Assembly: GCA_022494885.1 (NCBI GenBank)
Contig: JAGVSM010000210.1
Location: 1 to 64,000 of the forward strand
Direction: 5' to 3'
Origin: Micrasema longulum
Taxonomy: Eukaryota; Arthropoda; Insecta; Trichoptera; Brachycentridae
Length of the DNA: 64,000 bases
Shown here: piece by piece, positions 35,885-47,069 of the stretch
Layout of the letters: every line of letters starts with the position of its first letter
How positions within the stretch are numbered: the stretch's first letter is position 1
Notes under the pieces: generated by a model
The model's input: only the letters and a program-made list of their open reading frames with translations
What the model was told of the DNA's origin: nothing
Databases searched by the model: none
Made by a program: the position numbers and the translations under genes

Positions 35885-36080
35885 AATGTTTGTAGACAGA
35901 AGACTGGATTTCACCTCCTCGGGAGTTAATAAGATTAACAAATTACAACAGGGATGGAGAATACCTTAAATAAGGGAATATGGAAGTCTAGGCATTTACA
36001 GGTCACAAGCCCTGTAAATGCCTAGACTTCCAAATTCCGTTATTTAAGGTATTCTCCATCCTTGTTGTAATTTGTTAATC
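35885..36080. mobile_element. Fold-back MITE, near-perfect palindrome
   Basis: The 35938-36008 half (aacaaattacaacagggatg ... tctaggcatttacaggtcac) is mirrored by 36009-36078 (aagccctgtaaatgcctaga ... ttgttgtaatttgtta). One outer end block (gacagaagactggatttcac) lies at 35897. The central part of the family (gtggccactt, gtgtaacattcacc) is deleted here, which leaves an almost loopless hairpin. Confidence 0.85.
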
Positions 36081-37324
36081 AACCAATGATGTTGTAATAT
36101 ATTTCCGGGTCCTTGGAAGCTAATTCACTGATCAGCAGAACTCAACAGCTAGAAGTTGTGCCATCACAAGCGCAGTAATTAAAAAAACTTTAAATTATCA
36201 AAAAATCGTAACGTTGATAATACGATACGTTAAAATAAAATAAAAATATTTTTGGCTTAGTTCGATGGTCTATTAACAAAATAAATGTGTGAAAAACCAC
36301 CGAGCTTCCTCACCATTCTATCCATTATTTGCATGAGAGCTTAGAGTTTACCTTACATCAATTATGGACTCGTGTTTCTTATGAAATATGTACTACACAT
36401 GCTTGACCAGTCGGCTTAATCAACAATGTTTTAAGTATGTCGTCTGCAAACTAGAAACATTATCTAACTTCTCTCACACATTTTCTTTTTATTTCATTAC
36501 TTTGTGATATAATTAGTAAAGCGTGTAATTCAAAGTTGATATAAATCCTAACGTTACGGTAAAAAACTCAAAACCATTTTTTTTTAAAATTTATTTACTA
36601 TATTTATTTATACTTTTACATTGTTTGTATTCTTTTTTTGTACAGAATAATGTTCCCTCACTAGGGTGTCCCGTGCCGAGGGAAACATTTTACAAAATGT
36701 GAAACATGCCTAAGATTAGCTATTCAATAAAGTTGACATAATAATAACAATTAAAAAAACGTAATTAATCTAATCAACCTAATTATAATTAACATAATAA
36801 ACAATAAAAAACTAAAATATTCGTAAAAAATATAACCAATTTATAAAGACCAATAGAAAACTCAATATGCGTTATTTTCGAAAGAAACTCGATATGTGTT
36901 ATTTTCTAAATGCTAATATTATTTATGTCCCGAATTGAGTTGTTGTAACTCCTGGGAATGTAATTCAACGTAAAATATTTTGTGTCATATAGATTTGTAA
37001 ATAAAAAAAAATTAAAAAAATTATAAACCGCGCACATATTTACTCTTTCAAATTTTTCATTTGGTATAATATAAACTGTAAATTAAAGCCGTTTATAAAA
37101 AAATCAAGTAAAAAATCTGTCATTTTTAAAACCTATTTTTACCCGATCAAAATGCAATCTAAGGTCGTAATCTTCAATAATCAATTATGTTAACCTTGTT
37201 AACTTTGACCTACTCAAATTAGACGATTTTCTTTTATAGATAGCTTTAATTCAAAAAATAATTGACTAGGAGGCAAACACTAATAAAAGTAAAAATTATT
37301 GATTTTTAATAACATAGTAGACAA
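36081..37324. other. No gene; LINE 3' tails likely
   Basis: The segment at 36640-36700 (gggtgtcccgtgccgagggaa) and the segment at 36930-37010 (cccgaattgagttgttgtaa, ending in A-runs) look like LINE 3' untranslated ends. The latter matches 54133-54200. Confidence 0.4.
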
Positions 37325-38627
37325 ACGAGGTGTGGCAGAAAAGTAATGAGACTGGCAACTCTGCAAGCGATCTGGCAACACTGCGTTGTTGCCCTTTATA
37401 GAGCACGTGTATCAGTAACCTCCCATAGCCCAGTGCGAGTTTTAACTCCTTACGTTAACCACGTAATTTTTGTGGCTGCTATTAGTGAAGTTGTGTTTTG
37501 GTTGTGTGTCACGCAAAATAGAACAGCGTAATTTGGAGCAAGGTTGTGCCATTAAATTTTGTGTTAAGCTTGGAGAATCGGCTAATGTGACGTTTGAAAA
37601 GTTAAAACAGGTCTATGGGGAGTATTCTTTATCCCGAGCACAGGTTTTTGGTGGCACAAATCATTTTTGGAAGGCAGAGAACACGTTGAAGATGAACATC
37701 GTTCAGGGAGGCCTTTAACTTCGAAAATCGACGAAAACATCGAACGTGTGAACACTCTTGTGAGATCAGACCGTCGCGCGTCTGTTAACATTAAGAATTT
37801 TGATTAAACAATTAAATTTAAACCGTTTTACCGTTCATCAAATTTTGACTGAACATTTGCACATGAGAAAGATCTGTGCCAAGATGGTGCCGAAAAACCT
37901 CACAATTCGAAAAAACAAGTGTCTTGATCTTCTTGACAGAATCGCTAATGAGCAAGATTTCTTAAGTCGTGTGATCACAGGTGATGAATCATGGATTTTT
38001 TAATACGATCCTGAGACCAATAGACAAAGTGAGGAATGGCACACTGCAAACTCTCCTCGACCAAAGAAAGCTCGAATGAGCAAATCGAAAATCAAATTGA
38101 TGCTGATTTGTTTTTTTGACAGAAGGGGAATTGTCCATAAAAAAATTGTTCCTCCAGGACAAACTGTAAACGTTTTTAATAAAGACGTCCTTGAAAGGCT
38201 CAGAAAAAGGGTCATTCGCGTGAAACCAGACATTGCAGGCAAATGGATGCTCCATCATGACAACGCCCCATGTCACACTGCCCTCTCCATAACATAATTT
38301 TTGACCTCTATAGGTATTCCTGTGGTTCCCTAGCAATTATAACATGACTTCAGTCCCTGTGACTTTTTTCTTTTCCCTAAACTGAAAAATGTCCTCAAAG
38401 GACGTCATTTCGGGACTTTAGAAAATATTTAAAAGAGTGTAACGGACATGCTAAAGACCATACCGGTTGAATACTTACAGCGCTGCTACCAACAGTGGGA
38501 ACAACGTCTCCATCGGTGTGCAGTTGCCCAAGGGAACTACTTTGAAGGGGATAAAATTGATGTTTGAAAAAAAAAAAAACTTTTGTAAATAAAAAATCTG
38601 TCTCATTACTTTTCTGCCACACCTCGT
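37325..38627 (+). mobile_element. mariner transposon, 1303 bp, decayed
   Basis: The terminal inverted repeats at 37325-37352 and 38600-38627 are perfectly complementary over 28 bp (outer acgaggtgtggcag, inner aaaagtaatgagac). TA follows the right repeat if the outermost base is counted as target. The left flank has AA. Length, terminus length and the DD34D transposase relic inside are all typical of mariner. Confidence 0.95.
37500..38567 (+). pseudogene. mariner transposase pseudogene (DD34D type)
   Basis: N-terminal helix-turn-helix: CAIKFCVKLGESANVTFEKL and QVYGEYSLSRAQVF, then a frameshift before the W-H-K-x-F-like continuation. Core: GDESWIF (first aspartate, codon at 37983), then a stop and YDPETNRQSEEW, RPKKARMSKSKIKLMLICFF and HHDNAPCHT (second aspartate near 38259). 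After further stops, SPCDFFLFPKLK holds the third aspartate at 38361-38363. The spacing between second and third aspartates (34 codons) fits DD34D. The C-terminus ends at a TGA at 38565. Multiple stops and a frameshift make it inactive, yet the ends are perfect, so it could have been moved by another source of enzyme. Confidence 0.9.
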
Positions 38628-39469
38628 ATTATCCAATAAAAGACCAAAATACCCAGCTACTTTCGGCGATATTTTTTTGTGTGTTTACAAAATGGTTACC
38701 TAGTTACACTGATTAATGTTTGCTTTATGCTCAGAGTAATAATACGTACCTAGAGAGGAGCCCAAACGTAGGAAAACCATTCGATGACTATTGGGTATTA
38801 AGTTAGCTACAGTTCGCTGCAAAACAATGGGCCGTACTCAGGTTGAGAATTGCCAAATGGATATTAATTTGCATTGTAATTACTTTTAAATATGTACCTG
38901 TGTATTTATCATTGCAGCGTTATTCCGATCTATTTTTCAATAATTCGCCTATATTTATTTTATAAAACGGAAAATACATGTTTTTTTAATTTTTTGTATT
39001 CATTTATTCATACACGCGTCGGGACAATAAATGCCTAAAATCAATGTAAATCATGGGAAAATATTCGGAATCAATTACCTGTGAAAATTGACTCCTTTAA
39101 CACATTTGACGCTCCTACTGCTGCAATCCAACATACTGCTATTCACCATAGTCGATTTTTATTTATTATAACGTAAATATCAAGGTTATTTACAAACAAA
39201 GCCAAGCACAGCTACAAAAGCATCCGATCGAACCGTTATGTTTATGTTGTCAAATAAAACAAAATGGCCACCAATTGGTTCAACAAACCAACATCGCTTG
39301 CGTTCTATGAAACATAGTGATCAGGGCTTCTCTCTAGGTTACGCATTATTACTTTGAGGGTAAAATACATAATACATGATAACTTAATATAATGGAACTA
39401 TGTTTTTTTTCTTAGATAGGAATGGACTTAATTTAACAATTAAATATTTTTTACAATCGACGCGTATTG
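38628..39469. other. No feature seen
   Basis: No open frame or repeat that I can support. Confidence 0.35.
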
Positions 39470-39600
39470 GAACAGAGAGGAAAACCATGTTTCTGTGAAT
39501 TTACCCTTCATTGGCTGGTTTGAGTGGTCGCTTTACACATTATTTGAACCTCTATATTTCGTTTAAATACGAGTTTTATGCTATCCGAAACTGTGTTTTA
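39470..39600. mobile_element. Degenerate fold-back MITE fragment
   Basis: Contains aacagagaggaaaaccatgt, cattggctggtttgagtgg and ctttacacat of the family core. The ends are missing. Confidence 0.55.
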
Positions 39601-39884
39601 CAAATATCTTCCTGGACAAAAATAAATGTTTCAATAAACCACGAATCTATGTTTTCTTAAATGTGTATAAAATAATAAAAAATATTTAAATTTTCGTACA
39701 AAACATAAATTGTACATGAGCGGGTTTATTGCCAAATGACAATTTTTTCCTACTAACGGATAAAAAAAGTTTTGTTTACATAATGAAATTTACAAAACGT
39801 ATTCAATAAAAAAAAAAAAGAAAAATGAAAGATATGCAAAATATAAATAATAATATTTGTATGTCAATCACCCTAAATCAATAC

Positions 39885-40115
39885 TTTTTCTCAGTGGAAA
39901 AAGGGAATAAAGATGAAAGAGGAAAAGTAGATTGATTAAGAAAGAGAAAGGAGATGTTTCTTCAAACGTGATTTAAACAGAGATATTGTAGAAACATCGA
40001 TAGTGGACGGGATATGATTCCAAAGTCGAGCCGCATGGACACTGTATGAGTTAGAAAAGAAAGATGAATTGTGGGGGGGGGGGGGTATTAAGAGGGTGCT
40101 TTGAGAATTAGAACA
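39885..40115 (-). pseudogene. LINE reverse transcriptase C-terminus, minus strand
   Basis: On the minus strand, in one uninterrupted frame ending at a TAA near 39939: SSFFSNSYSVHAARLWNHIP, then TISLFKSRLKKHLLSLS. 'ARLWN.+P......F+..L+..L' is the C-terminal block of CR1/Jockey-like reverse transcriptases. A run of 13 G (40073-40085) on the plus strand lies just outside the frame's start. The rest of the element is absent. Confidence 0.7.
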
Positions 40116-40479
40116 AAGAGATTAACAATGAACTGATAAGCGTTGAATTTTTCACAGGGGTATATAGGTGCGACAGGACTATGAAGTACAGTTAACAGAA
40201 GTGAGAAGTAGTGATAGTCTCTCGTGCATGTACAGTTCATTCGAATATTTAATAACCCTATATAAATGTGTTAGTACCTGTCGGAGAACCAAGTAAACAT
40301 TTAAATTTCGCTTGTGTTTGTCAGCACACTAGAATGATTTATATGAAAACTTATTGTTACTTACAAATAAAGCAGGGGTTGTTAATGATTCGAATGAAGT
40401 ATACCTATGGCATAATGTTCCACAAATTAGTTGAGTAATCCAGAAACGGACGTTTTACAACTGTTACAAAAATCGCAAA

Positions 40480-40860
40480 CATCGAAGACTTAAAAAAATC
40501 GCGTCTTCACGAAACATGTTGTGCTACACTTAAGGTTCTAATACAGTACTCTATGCATCACCATTCACCGCTCAATTTTTTTTGCCTTCTCCTTCACAGT
40601 AGTAGCTACTCTTTTATGGAATACCTACCCACTAATTTTAGAGACGTCCTTTCTTTATTTCCATTCAAATCACGTATGAAATGTCACTTCCTGAATATTT
40701 AAGTTTTTCTTTTTTCCTCCCTCTTTCCTTCTCTCCTTACCCCTTCTTCTCTTCATAGCATAGTCTAAGTATTTAGTCAATTTTTACTTCTTAAAAAAAT
40801 ATGTCTACGAGAATATCAATATTTTGTTTTATAATGAAATTTTAATAAACCAGCAATGTG
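40480..40860 (+). pseudogene. LINE 3' end, plus strand
   Basis: Coding remnant at 40592-40702: 'VVATLLWN'-like codons in one frame and FRDVLSLFPFKSRMKCHFLN in another, ending at TAA 40700-40702. It then has a pyrimidine-rich 3' untranslated part (tttttcctccctctttcc) and a tail near 40850 (ttttaataaacc). It resembles the minus-strand relic at 39885-40115 in layout. Confidence 0.55.
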
Positions 40861-42680
40861 TTCATAAACCACTGATTTTCTCAAACTAAATGGCTTGGGT
40901 AGGTAGGAAGAAATTGCCTTGAGGCAATATTCCCACCTTTATGCATATGTATTTAAACTGTTTATCTGTATAAAGTGTTTAAATAAATCAATGTAACGGG
41001 TATGATGGCGAGGATTTATGTTTTTATATATGCCTCGCAACCTAACGAAAAGTCACTACTGTATTACTCTGTGCATACCTGGCACTAATTAATATACCAG
41101 GCAGTAACAAATTGGTAGAAGGGTGGTGTGTACTTAAGTTTTCCTCTAAAACCGATAGATGCCATTAGCAGGCAATTACCGGTGTACGCTCGCTAATAAA
41201 TTTATATGAAACATACAATACCAGACCAACAGTATTTTGAAGGGAAGGCTATAATATTGTTAGCGTCTTAAAAGGATATGCGATGCCAGTCAGTTTTGAT
41301 AAATACGTATTTAAACATTGTTTTTCTGACACATTCTCGCAAATACCTCCCCGATACTGTGCTAAAAACTCAACTGCACGTCGCGTTGGACTGAAATCGA
41401 CAAAATCGGCTTTTATATGTCCCGTTTGCGCATCTTAAAACTGAACCAATTTAGTTTTTTTTTAGAAAGAGTATTGAAATAAAATTTTCTGTGAAGATAT
41501 ATTTTACGTTTTTTAAAAATATTATTATAATAGTATGAATAGTTATTATATTTTTATATCATACGTCCAAAGACAGCAGATAAACCTGGGCTCTTTTAAC
41601 GGTTTTTTGGATGATTCTAGTTCCTATAATAAACAAATTATAAATAAACAAAAAAATTGGACACGCCAATAGTAAATATATTTTGTGTGTAAAAAAAACA
41701 TTGCTTAACTACCATAATCCAGGGAGAAAATACGGGAATACGTTTGTATGAAGAAAAGTGAGACCGCTTAACGCTATACGAATTTTATGAAAGTTTTGTT
41801 CCCTTTCTTAAAAGGGAGATTTTTAAAAAATATATTATATTTGACTGTTTCAGTAAAATAAATTATTTCCGGTACAGACTAGGAGTTTTTTGTATTTAGT
41901 CAGCACCTTTTTTGTTTGATAACTTTTTTTATTTGATGAAATAAAATTATAATCAACAATTCAATCACTATAAACATAAGATATATTAAATGGACACCAT
42001 TGGCATTGTTTAGTTAATTTTATTTAATTTATATACACCAAAGAGGATTTTGAAAAAAACATGACAAATGCAACTTGCAATTAGTTTTAATCTTGACTAG
42101 GGATCCCTAAAGAGTGAAGTCCAGGCTTTTCTGCGATCATTTGGACATTCTCAAAAGAATGTTGATTAAACATACAATATTTGTTTGTGTTAGCACGTGC
42201 CTATGAATTATGAAAACCTTTTTGCGACGTGCACACAACTATAGACTGTATTAAATTAGATTGTTTTTTCTAAAAAAAATTCTTTTTTGTTTCAGAAAGC
42301 CAAGAAAGTTTGCAGAAAAACTACAATACGTAGACTTAATCAAAAACATTGAACTAAAAGTTCACAAATGGTCATTAAAACGTTTGTATAAAGTACTCTT
42401 AAAAGTAATGACATATCTAATTACCGAAAATTATACAGGAATTAAATTAAATGAGTAGCCAAACATTCCATATAATTGTAAGATAAACAATAAATATTTA
42501 CAAGAACCATAAAAATACTATGTAGTTGAAAAAATCTAAGCGTAAAATGAAGAGCAAAAAATCGAATATATTTATATGGCCCATGCTCCTTGAGGATGAT
42601 ATCTTTAATCGAGAAACAAAGGTCTCCTAAAGGAATTCAACAATAAAATAACGTCCTGGAAGAATATTGTCCTATTCGGG
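40861..42680. other. Gene-free stretch upstream of the GPCR-like exon
   Basis: AT-rich. Only the MITE end fragment at 42095-42175 is recognised. Confidence 0.4.
42095..42175. mobile_element. End fragment of the fold-back MITE family
   Basis: ctagggatccctaaag, gaagtccagg, then gatcatttggacattctc and aatgttgatta, the family end block. Confidence 0.5.
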
Positions 42681-42779
42681 ATGGTACCCCTGACTCTCAG
42701 TATTGTCTTGACAGCAGTCTCCGCTTTGGGGCTACTTCTCAACTTGTATATTCTGGCGGTCATTATTCTAACCAAACAG
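42681..42779 (+). CDS. Candidate GPCR first or early exon (TM1)
   Basis: 33 codons from an ATG at 42681 encode a single strongly hydrophobic helix, MVPLTLSIVLTAV followed by SALGLLLNLYILAVIILTKQ. The G-x-x-x-N arrangement followed by a helix end in TKQ is how transmembrane helix 1 of rhodopsin-like receptors runs into the first intracellular loop. The exon ends in CAG followed by gtaagtg at 42780, a textbook splice donor, in phase 0. The frame stays open upstream to about 42611, so the real exon could start earlier, behind an acceptor. Codons are less AT-biased than the surroundings. No further receptor exon is found in the window, so the rest would have to lie beyond large introns. It could be a chance hydrophobic frame. 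Confidence 0.45.
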
Positions 42780-43671
42780 GTAAGTGCACTTATTTTATAT
42801 ATTTTGTTTTTTAAATGGTTAACTTGTAGAACTCCATATTACTTTGAATATTTGAAAAATGTATTTTTTTGTTTTAATTATATATTCCATCATTTCGAGT
42901 GACGGCCGTTTCACTTCGCGCATTCATTTTATATAAGAGGTGTGGGTGTGTTGATTGGCGTAAATGACATGACTACAGTATTTGCATACGCATACGTTCT
43001 GGCAATATTGTCCCACAATAGTCTCTTCTGGAGTCATTGGCTAGAGTCAACAGTTCACAATAAACAAGAATACAGAATCCAGGATTTTCACTTCTCCGCT
43101 TGTGTGTAGTATCAAAGTACCTACCTACGAGGATGAGATATAAACCTACCTAACAGCATTTTACAATTAATTATTTTTAATAGATTTCTTTAATCTTACA
43201 TAGTTATAAAAATACTATTAAAAAAGGGAGAAAAAACAATAACGATGAAAAAATATTTAAAACGTTTACCTGCATTACCTTAACTCATTTACTTTTGTAC
43301 ATATCGCATCCCGGGAATAATACTGGCACAACTCAAAAAACTCAATTTTACATGAGAGCAGTTACACAAAAACATGCTCTTTTTTACTGACTTACATATT
43401 TTTTTGCAAAAACAGAAACACAATTTTAACTTCGCGTTCTTGTGCCGTATTGTTTTTAAGGTTTTCAGAAATAGCATTGATATCATTTTGTCACCACTGA
43501 ATTTGAGTAAAAAAACATAAAACGAAAATTTTAGTTTTTGCTTTTAATGCCACAAAAATATTTTAATAGTCATTTTCACGTGTTTAAGTACCTTAAAATT
43601 TATAAGATACAATTATTCCGGCCGTTTCGACAATTATTAATACTTTTTCATTTTCATATTTTTTTTCAGTT
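42780..43671. other. No gene seen; would be intron if the exon is real
   Basis: Begins with the splice donor gtaagtg. No further exon recognised. Confidence 0.3.
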
Positions 43672-43803
43672 ACGTGGGCGTGGCTAATGTAATGGGCCGT
43701 TTTCGTGGGAATTCAAAATTTAAAAATATTTTTTATTCTACAAATAAGTAGGATTTTTTGTGTCGATAGTATTTCATAGACCCTTATCAATTTAAAATTA
43801 TTT
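43672..43803 (+). repeat. Family A dispersed repeat, copy 5 (5'-truncated)
   Basis: Only the right third remains: tacgtgggcgtggctaatg, gggaattcaaaattt, tttttattctac, gatagtatttcatagaccc. Confidence 0.7.
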
Positions 43804-44639
43804 AAAAAGTTACATTTCACAGTTAAATAGCTTGTTGTAATATCAATTCATTCCAAATTTGTTTAAATGTAAAATTTCAATTTGATAAAATCAATTGGTA
43901 TATTTCTTTGTGGATACTGCCGCTACGAGTGTAATCCAGTTGAATCGTTCTAATTCAAAACGTGAGGCATAAAAGTCCTGAAAGTACCACGAAATAACTG
44001 GCGCGCCTGAAAGCTCCCCATTTTCAGGATTATTCAGACAATGGAAGGTTTTCATTTCAACACACTGAAAAATGTATAAATGTCAAATGTAGCTCCATAC
44101 ACCAGGGAAGCATAAAAATTTCTTGTTATTTCCATCAGTATGTGCATTTTAAGGGACTTTTATGAATTTTAGAATTACATACACTTATGCCCCCATTCAG
44201 AACCAAAACTCGAGACGAGGAAAGTACATTCTAAACTCATATGCTGAGAATAACTTGAACAGTAGAATGTTATTATCTCACCATCAAATCAGTTTTGTGT
44301 CTGAATATAGGCTTTAGTACTATTTGTTATACTGTTAAAAATTGTGTATTTGCTAAAAGACTATCAAAGTAAGCCTTTTTAAAAATTATTATTATGTGTC
44401 GTATTATCATCGCTATGATTTGTTAAAGTTTAGTAATTTTTAAATTACTTCGCGCGTGACGTCACAAGATTTCATCATTCAGTTGTCCTGATCGGTGAGT
44501 AAGCGTCCTAGAAATCAGAAATCTATAATAAAACTATCATTGGTTGATTCAGAAGAACTAGTGACGTAGTTTAAATTAGTTACCGCGCGTAAGAAAAAAA
44601 AACAAATTTCTCGTAGCACCGAACTTCCTTATTCGGTGA
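43804..44639. other. No gene seen
   Basis: AT-rich with a few CG-containing words (gaaactggcgcgcc type near 44000). No domain. Confidence 0.3.
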
Positions 44640-44880
44640 ATAGTATTCATTTTAAATAATGCTTTTAAATATTTGTAGTCAACAACTCATTGGTTTTTAT
44701 ACGTCATTATGTATTTTTCCGATTCTTTGTCAGGACACTAACATGCAAATCCCACCGCACACCTTCAACCTAGTGATTAAACAAAATATAGCTTCTTATA
44801 ATTGTTTTAAAAAGAAATTGAAGTGGATGATAAGAATGAGAATAATATTTTTTTTATTTATGTCCCTACAGAGATGAGGT
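44640..44880 (+). mobile_element. Retroelement scrap with ribozyme-like remnant
   Basis: The minus strand at 44722-44742 reads TTAGTGTC-CTGAC-AAAGA, the 5' half of the hammerhead-like module. The bases ctaacatgcaaatcccacc right of it parallel ctaatatgcaaatctcac at 9941-9958, so the two are copies of one element. The 72-residue plus frame (44659-44877) has a lysine-rich end reminiscent of a reverse transcriptase C-terminus but is not conclusive. Confidence 0.4.
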
Positions 44881-45419
44881 AGAATTTTTTTCAAATTCAG
44901 GATTCTTAAATAACAGATGGTTTAAATAACAAAAAGAAAAATAACAGATTCTTAAAATATACATTAGCTGTCTTAAAGCAGGGAAACTATCCTTAACTAG
45001 TTAGGCAGTTTAGACGAGTCCCCAGCAAAAACAAAAAGTATGTATGTATGCTTTTACTTCTCATTAAACCTATTGTGTATATAACTAAATGTAAATTGCT
45101 GTAATAAATATATGAATAGGTAATCATAAATAAATATAAATGAATAAAGTAAATAGCATGCGTCATATCATAACGTTTTTTTAAGTTATTTTTTTTTCGT
45201 GCAACTGATGTGGTGAAAATAAATTTTGGGATTTGCATATTAGTGTGATTTATGGGTCTTGCAATGTCAAACGAACTATGTTTAATATCAAACCTTAAGA
45301 CAAAAAAATGGATCTTGTGGATACTACTGTATTTTTGGGCATAAAACTAGATTCTTGGTTTCAATGAAGTTAACATATAGCTGGTTTATCGAACAGACTT
45401 AGTTCGGCAGCCTACGCTG
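44881..45419. other. No feature seen
   Basis: AT-rich, nothing supported. Confidence 0.3.
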
Positions 45420-45423
45420 TTAA

Positions 45424-45865
45424 CACTTTGTATCCCGGAGCCGTGTAAACGCGTGATTATATAACCACGCGTTGTCTCAGTCCCGTGGTTTAACAGCTGT
45501 CTAAAAAAGGGCATTTTATTGACATCTAGTGCCTTTTATTAGTATTTTTTCGCTGCTGGTAAACTACGTGAAAACACTGGACCGGGATACAACTGATGGT
45601 TTTTATAATAACGTGTTTACATGGCTTCGGAATACAAAGCACAATAAAGGAGTAAAGCCCTGTATATATGCGAGCATTGCAATGCGCAATGTGGCTCTCC
45701 ATGAAGGCGAATGTTGGCAAAACCATGATACAAAATTTACTTAATTAATTATTTCATTTAAATCTGAGAAGTTTCAATTGATTTAATCTAGTATTTTCAT
45801 AATTATGACATTTTTAAAAACCCTTCACAAAGCATAAAATTTCACAAAAATGGGCCGGCACAGGG
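45424..45865. mobile_element. Internally deleted piggyBac element flanked by TTAA
   Basis: TTAA occurs at 45420-45423 and again at 45866-45869. The right end reads gggccggcacaggg directly before TTAA. The left end, cactttgtatcccggagccg, is a diverged inverted counterpart. TTAA target duplication and C/G-rich ends of this kind are the piggyBac signature. At 442 bp it can hold only a fragment of the ~2-kb transposase gene. Confidence 0.7.
45500..45745 (+). pseudogene. piggyBac transposase C-terminal cysteine-rich remnant
   Basis: Near the right end one frame gives YICEHCNAQC, and a neighbouring frame (45529-45744) gives VALHEGECWQNHDTKFT and a stop. Together they match the last zinc-binding knuckle of piggyBac transposases ('C..C...LH.GECF..YHT..N'), a C-terminal domain that helps bind the transposon ends. 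A frameshift separates the two halves and the catalytic aspartate region is gone. Position, orientation and closeness to the right TTAA agree with a C-terminal remnant. Confidence 0.55.
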
Positions 45866-45889
45866 TTAATTCTGTGTGTATTTGGCGGG

Positions 45890-46680
45890 TGCTCAAAGTG
45901 TTTAAAAAATTCGGCATCTTACTGATGCAGAAATAGCTAGGTTGGTCAATGTCAGTTACTTCCACGGCGTTGTGTCTTACGGTATACTGCTGTGGGCAAA
46001 TGCTGCAGATATTGATTCTGTTTTTGTGCTGCAGAAGAGAGTTGTTCGAGCAATTTACATTATAAGTTCCAGAAAATTGCTTAGAGATAAGTTTTCTCTT
46101 TTTAAAAAATAAAAAAAAATTGCGTTCCTATGATTTACCCAAATATTTAATTTTGAAGGCCATTTTCAACGAGTTGTAAATAACTCACTATTATAAAATG
46201 AAATCAAGTTGGGGTAGAGTGAGATTCGAACCACGGACCTTTGGTCCGTAAGTCCGAGACACTAGCCATGGGACCACAACCCGATAATTTTATTTTTTTT
46301 TTAATTAAAAAAAAAGTTTAAAAAAATCAATACATTGACAGTCACATGTCAATATATTTATGAAAACTTGATCTATGTACAAAAAATTTTTAATGATTTT
46401 AAGAGGAATAGAGATTTTTATAGGTTCAACACGAGAAATAAAGATATGCTAGTTGTGCCCACTATTAGACTACAAAAAAATATTGATTCTTTTGTCTCAA
46501 ACTGTATACGATTCTACAACAAGGTACCTCTTAAAATTCAGTCTTTGCCAACAAAAAAATTTGAACATTTTGCCAAGCTCAGGCTATTTAGAAAGAGCTA
46601 CTATAGAGTCTAAGAATATTTGCAGAACAAGACCGCTTGACATTCGATTCGTAATTGTTGATTTTAGTTTGTTGATTTAA
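45890..46680 (+). pseudogene. Jockey-like LINE reverse transcriptase C-terminus split by a SINE
   Basis: First block (from ~45920): RHLTDAEIARLVNVSYFHGV, then VSYGILLWANAADIDSVFVL, QKRVVRAIYI and RDKFSL. This is the 'FHSVMSYGILLWG.AADI..IF.LQKRA+R.I' block of insect LINEs. Second block (46335-46613): TVTCQYIYENLIYVQKIF, NTRNKDMLVVPTIRLQK, RFYNKVPLKIQSLPTKKFEH and a terminal KSYYRV. The two are adjacent in intact relatives. Here ~200 bp including a minus-strand SINE (46172-46285) separates them. Downstream frames shift (YLQNKTA-like codons near 46610). The catalytic palm is missing. Confidence 0.9.
46172..46285 (-). mobile_element. tRNA-headed SINE inserted in a LINE
   Basis: On the minus strand: head gttgtggtcccatggctagt, B-box-like ggttcgaatctcactctacc and body caacttgatttcatttt, the family of 23345-23470. 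A poly(A)/poly(T)-rich zone lies at 46290-46330. It interrupts the reverse transcriptase relic at 45890-46680. Confidence 0.75.
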
Positions 46681-46840
46681 TTTGTGTTGTTGATTCAAAT
46701 TTATTCGTTTGTTAGGTTTGATTGAGTCATTGTTGAATTGTATTAAATCGTTATAATTTTTTGACGTTTAAGTGATTCAATGAATCCATTGAAAAGAATA
46801 TACTGAACTAAACTTAAATTAACTAAACTTTAAATCTGCT

Positions 46841-46990
46841 GACATAGAAAAGTCGGTAAGTAATTATGAACAAAAATTTACTTATATTTTTTTGATAGAA
46901 ATAGTATTTGATCTAATGTCATTTTGATAATATTCATAATAATTTCTGTGAATCTTTATTTAATTTAAATAATACAACAACAAAAAACTC
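46841..46990 (+). mobile_element. Penelope-type fragment starting at a predicted ribozyme cleavage site
   Basis: Similarity to the 61.4-61.6 kb element begins at gacatagaaaagtcggtaag (46841-46860). In the other copies gacatag directly follows the ccggta of the hammerhead-like module, the predicted cleavage position. Nothing left of 46841 matches. Confidence 0.5.
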
Positions 46991-47069
46991 TGCAAGTGTG
47001 ATTAAATGTTTATTTTCAAAATTCTAAATGATAAGGTTGATTTGCTGTATCTACTGCAAAATAATAGTT

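Noticed and set aside
38000..38336. Minus-strand open frames of 80-115 codons
   Set aside because: Antisense shadows of the mariner transposase relic.
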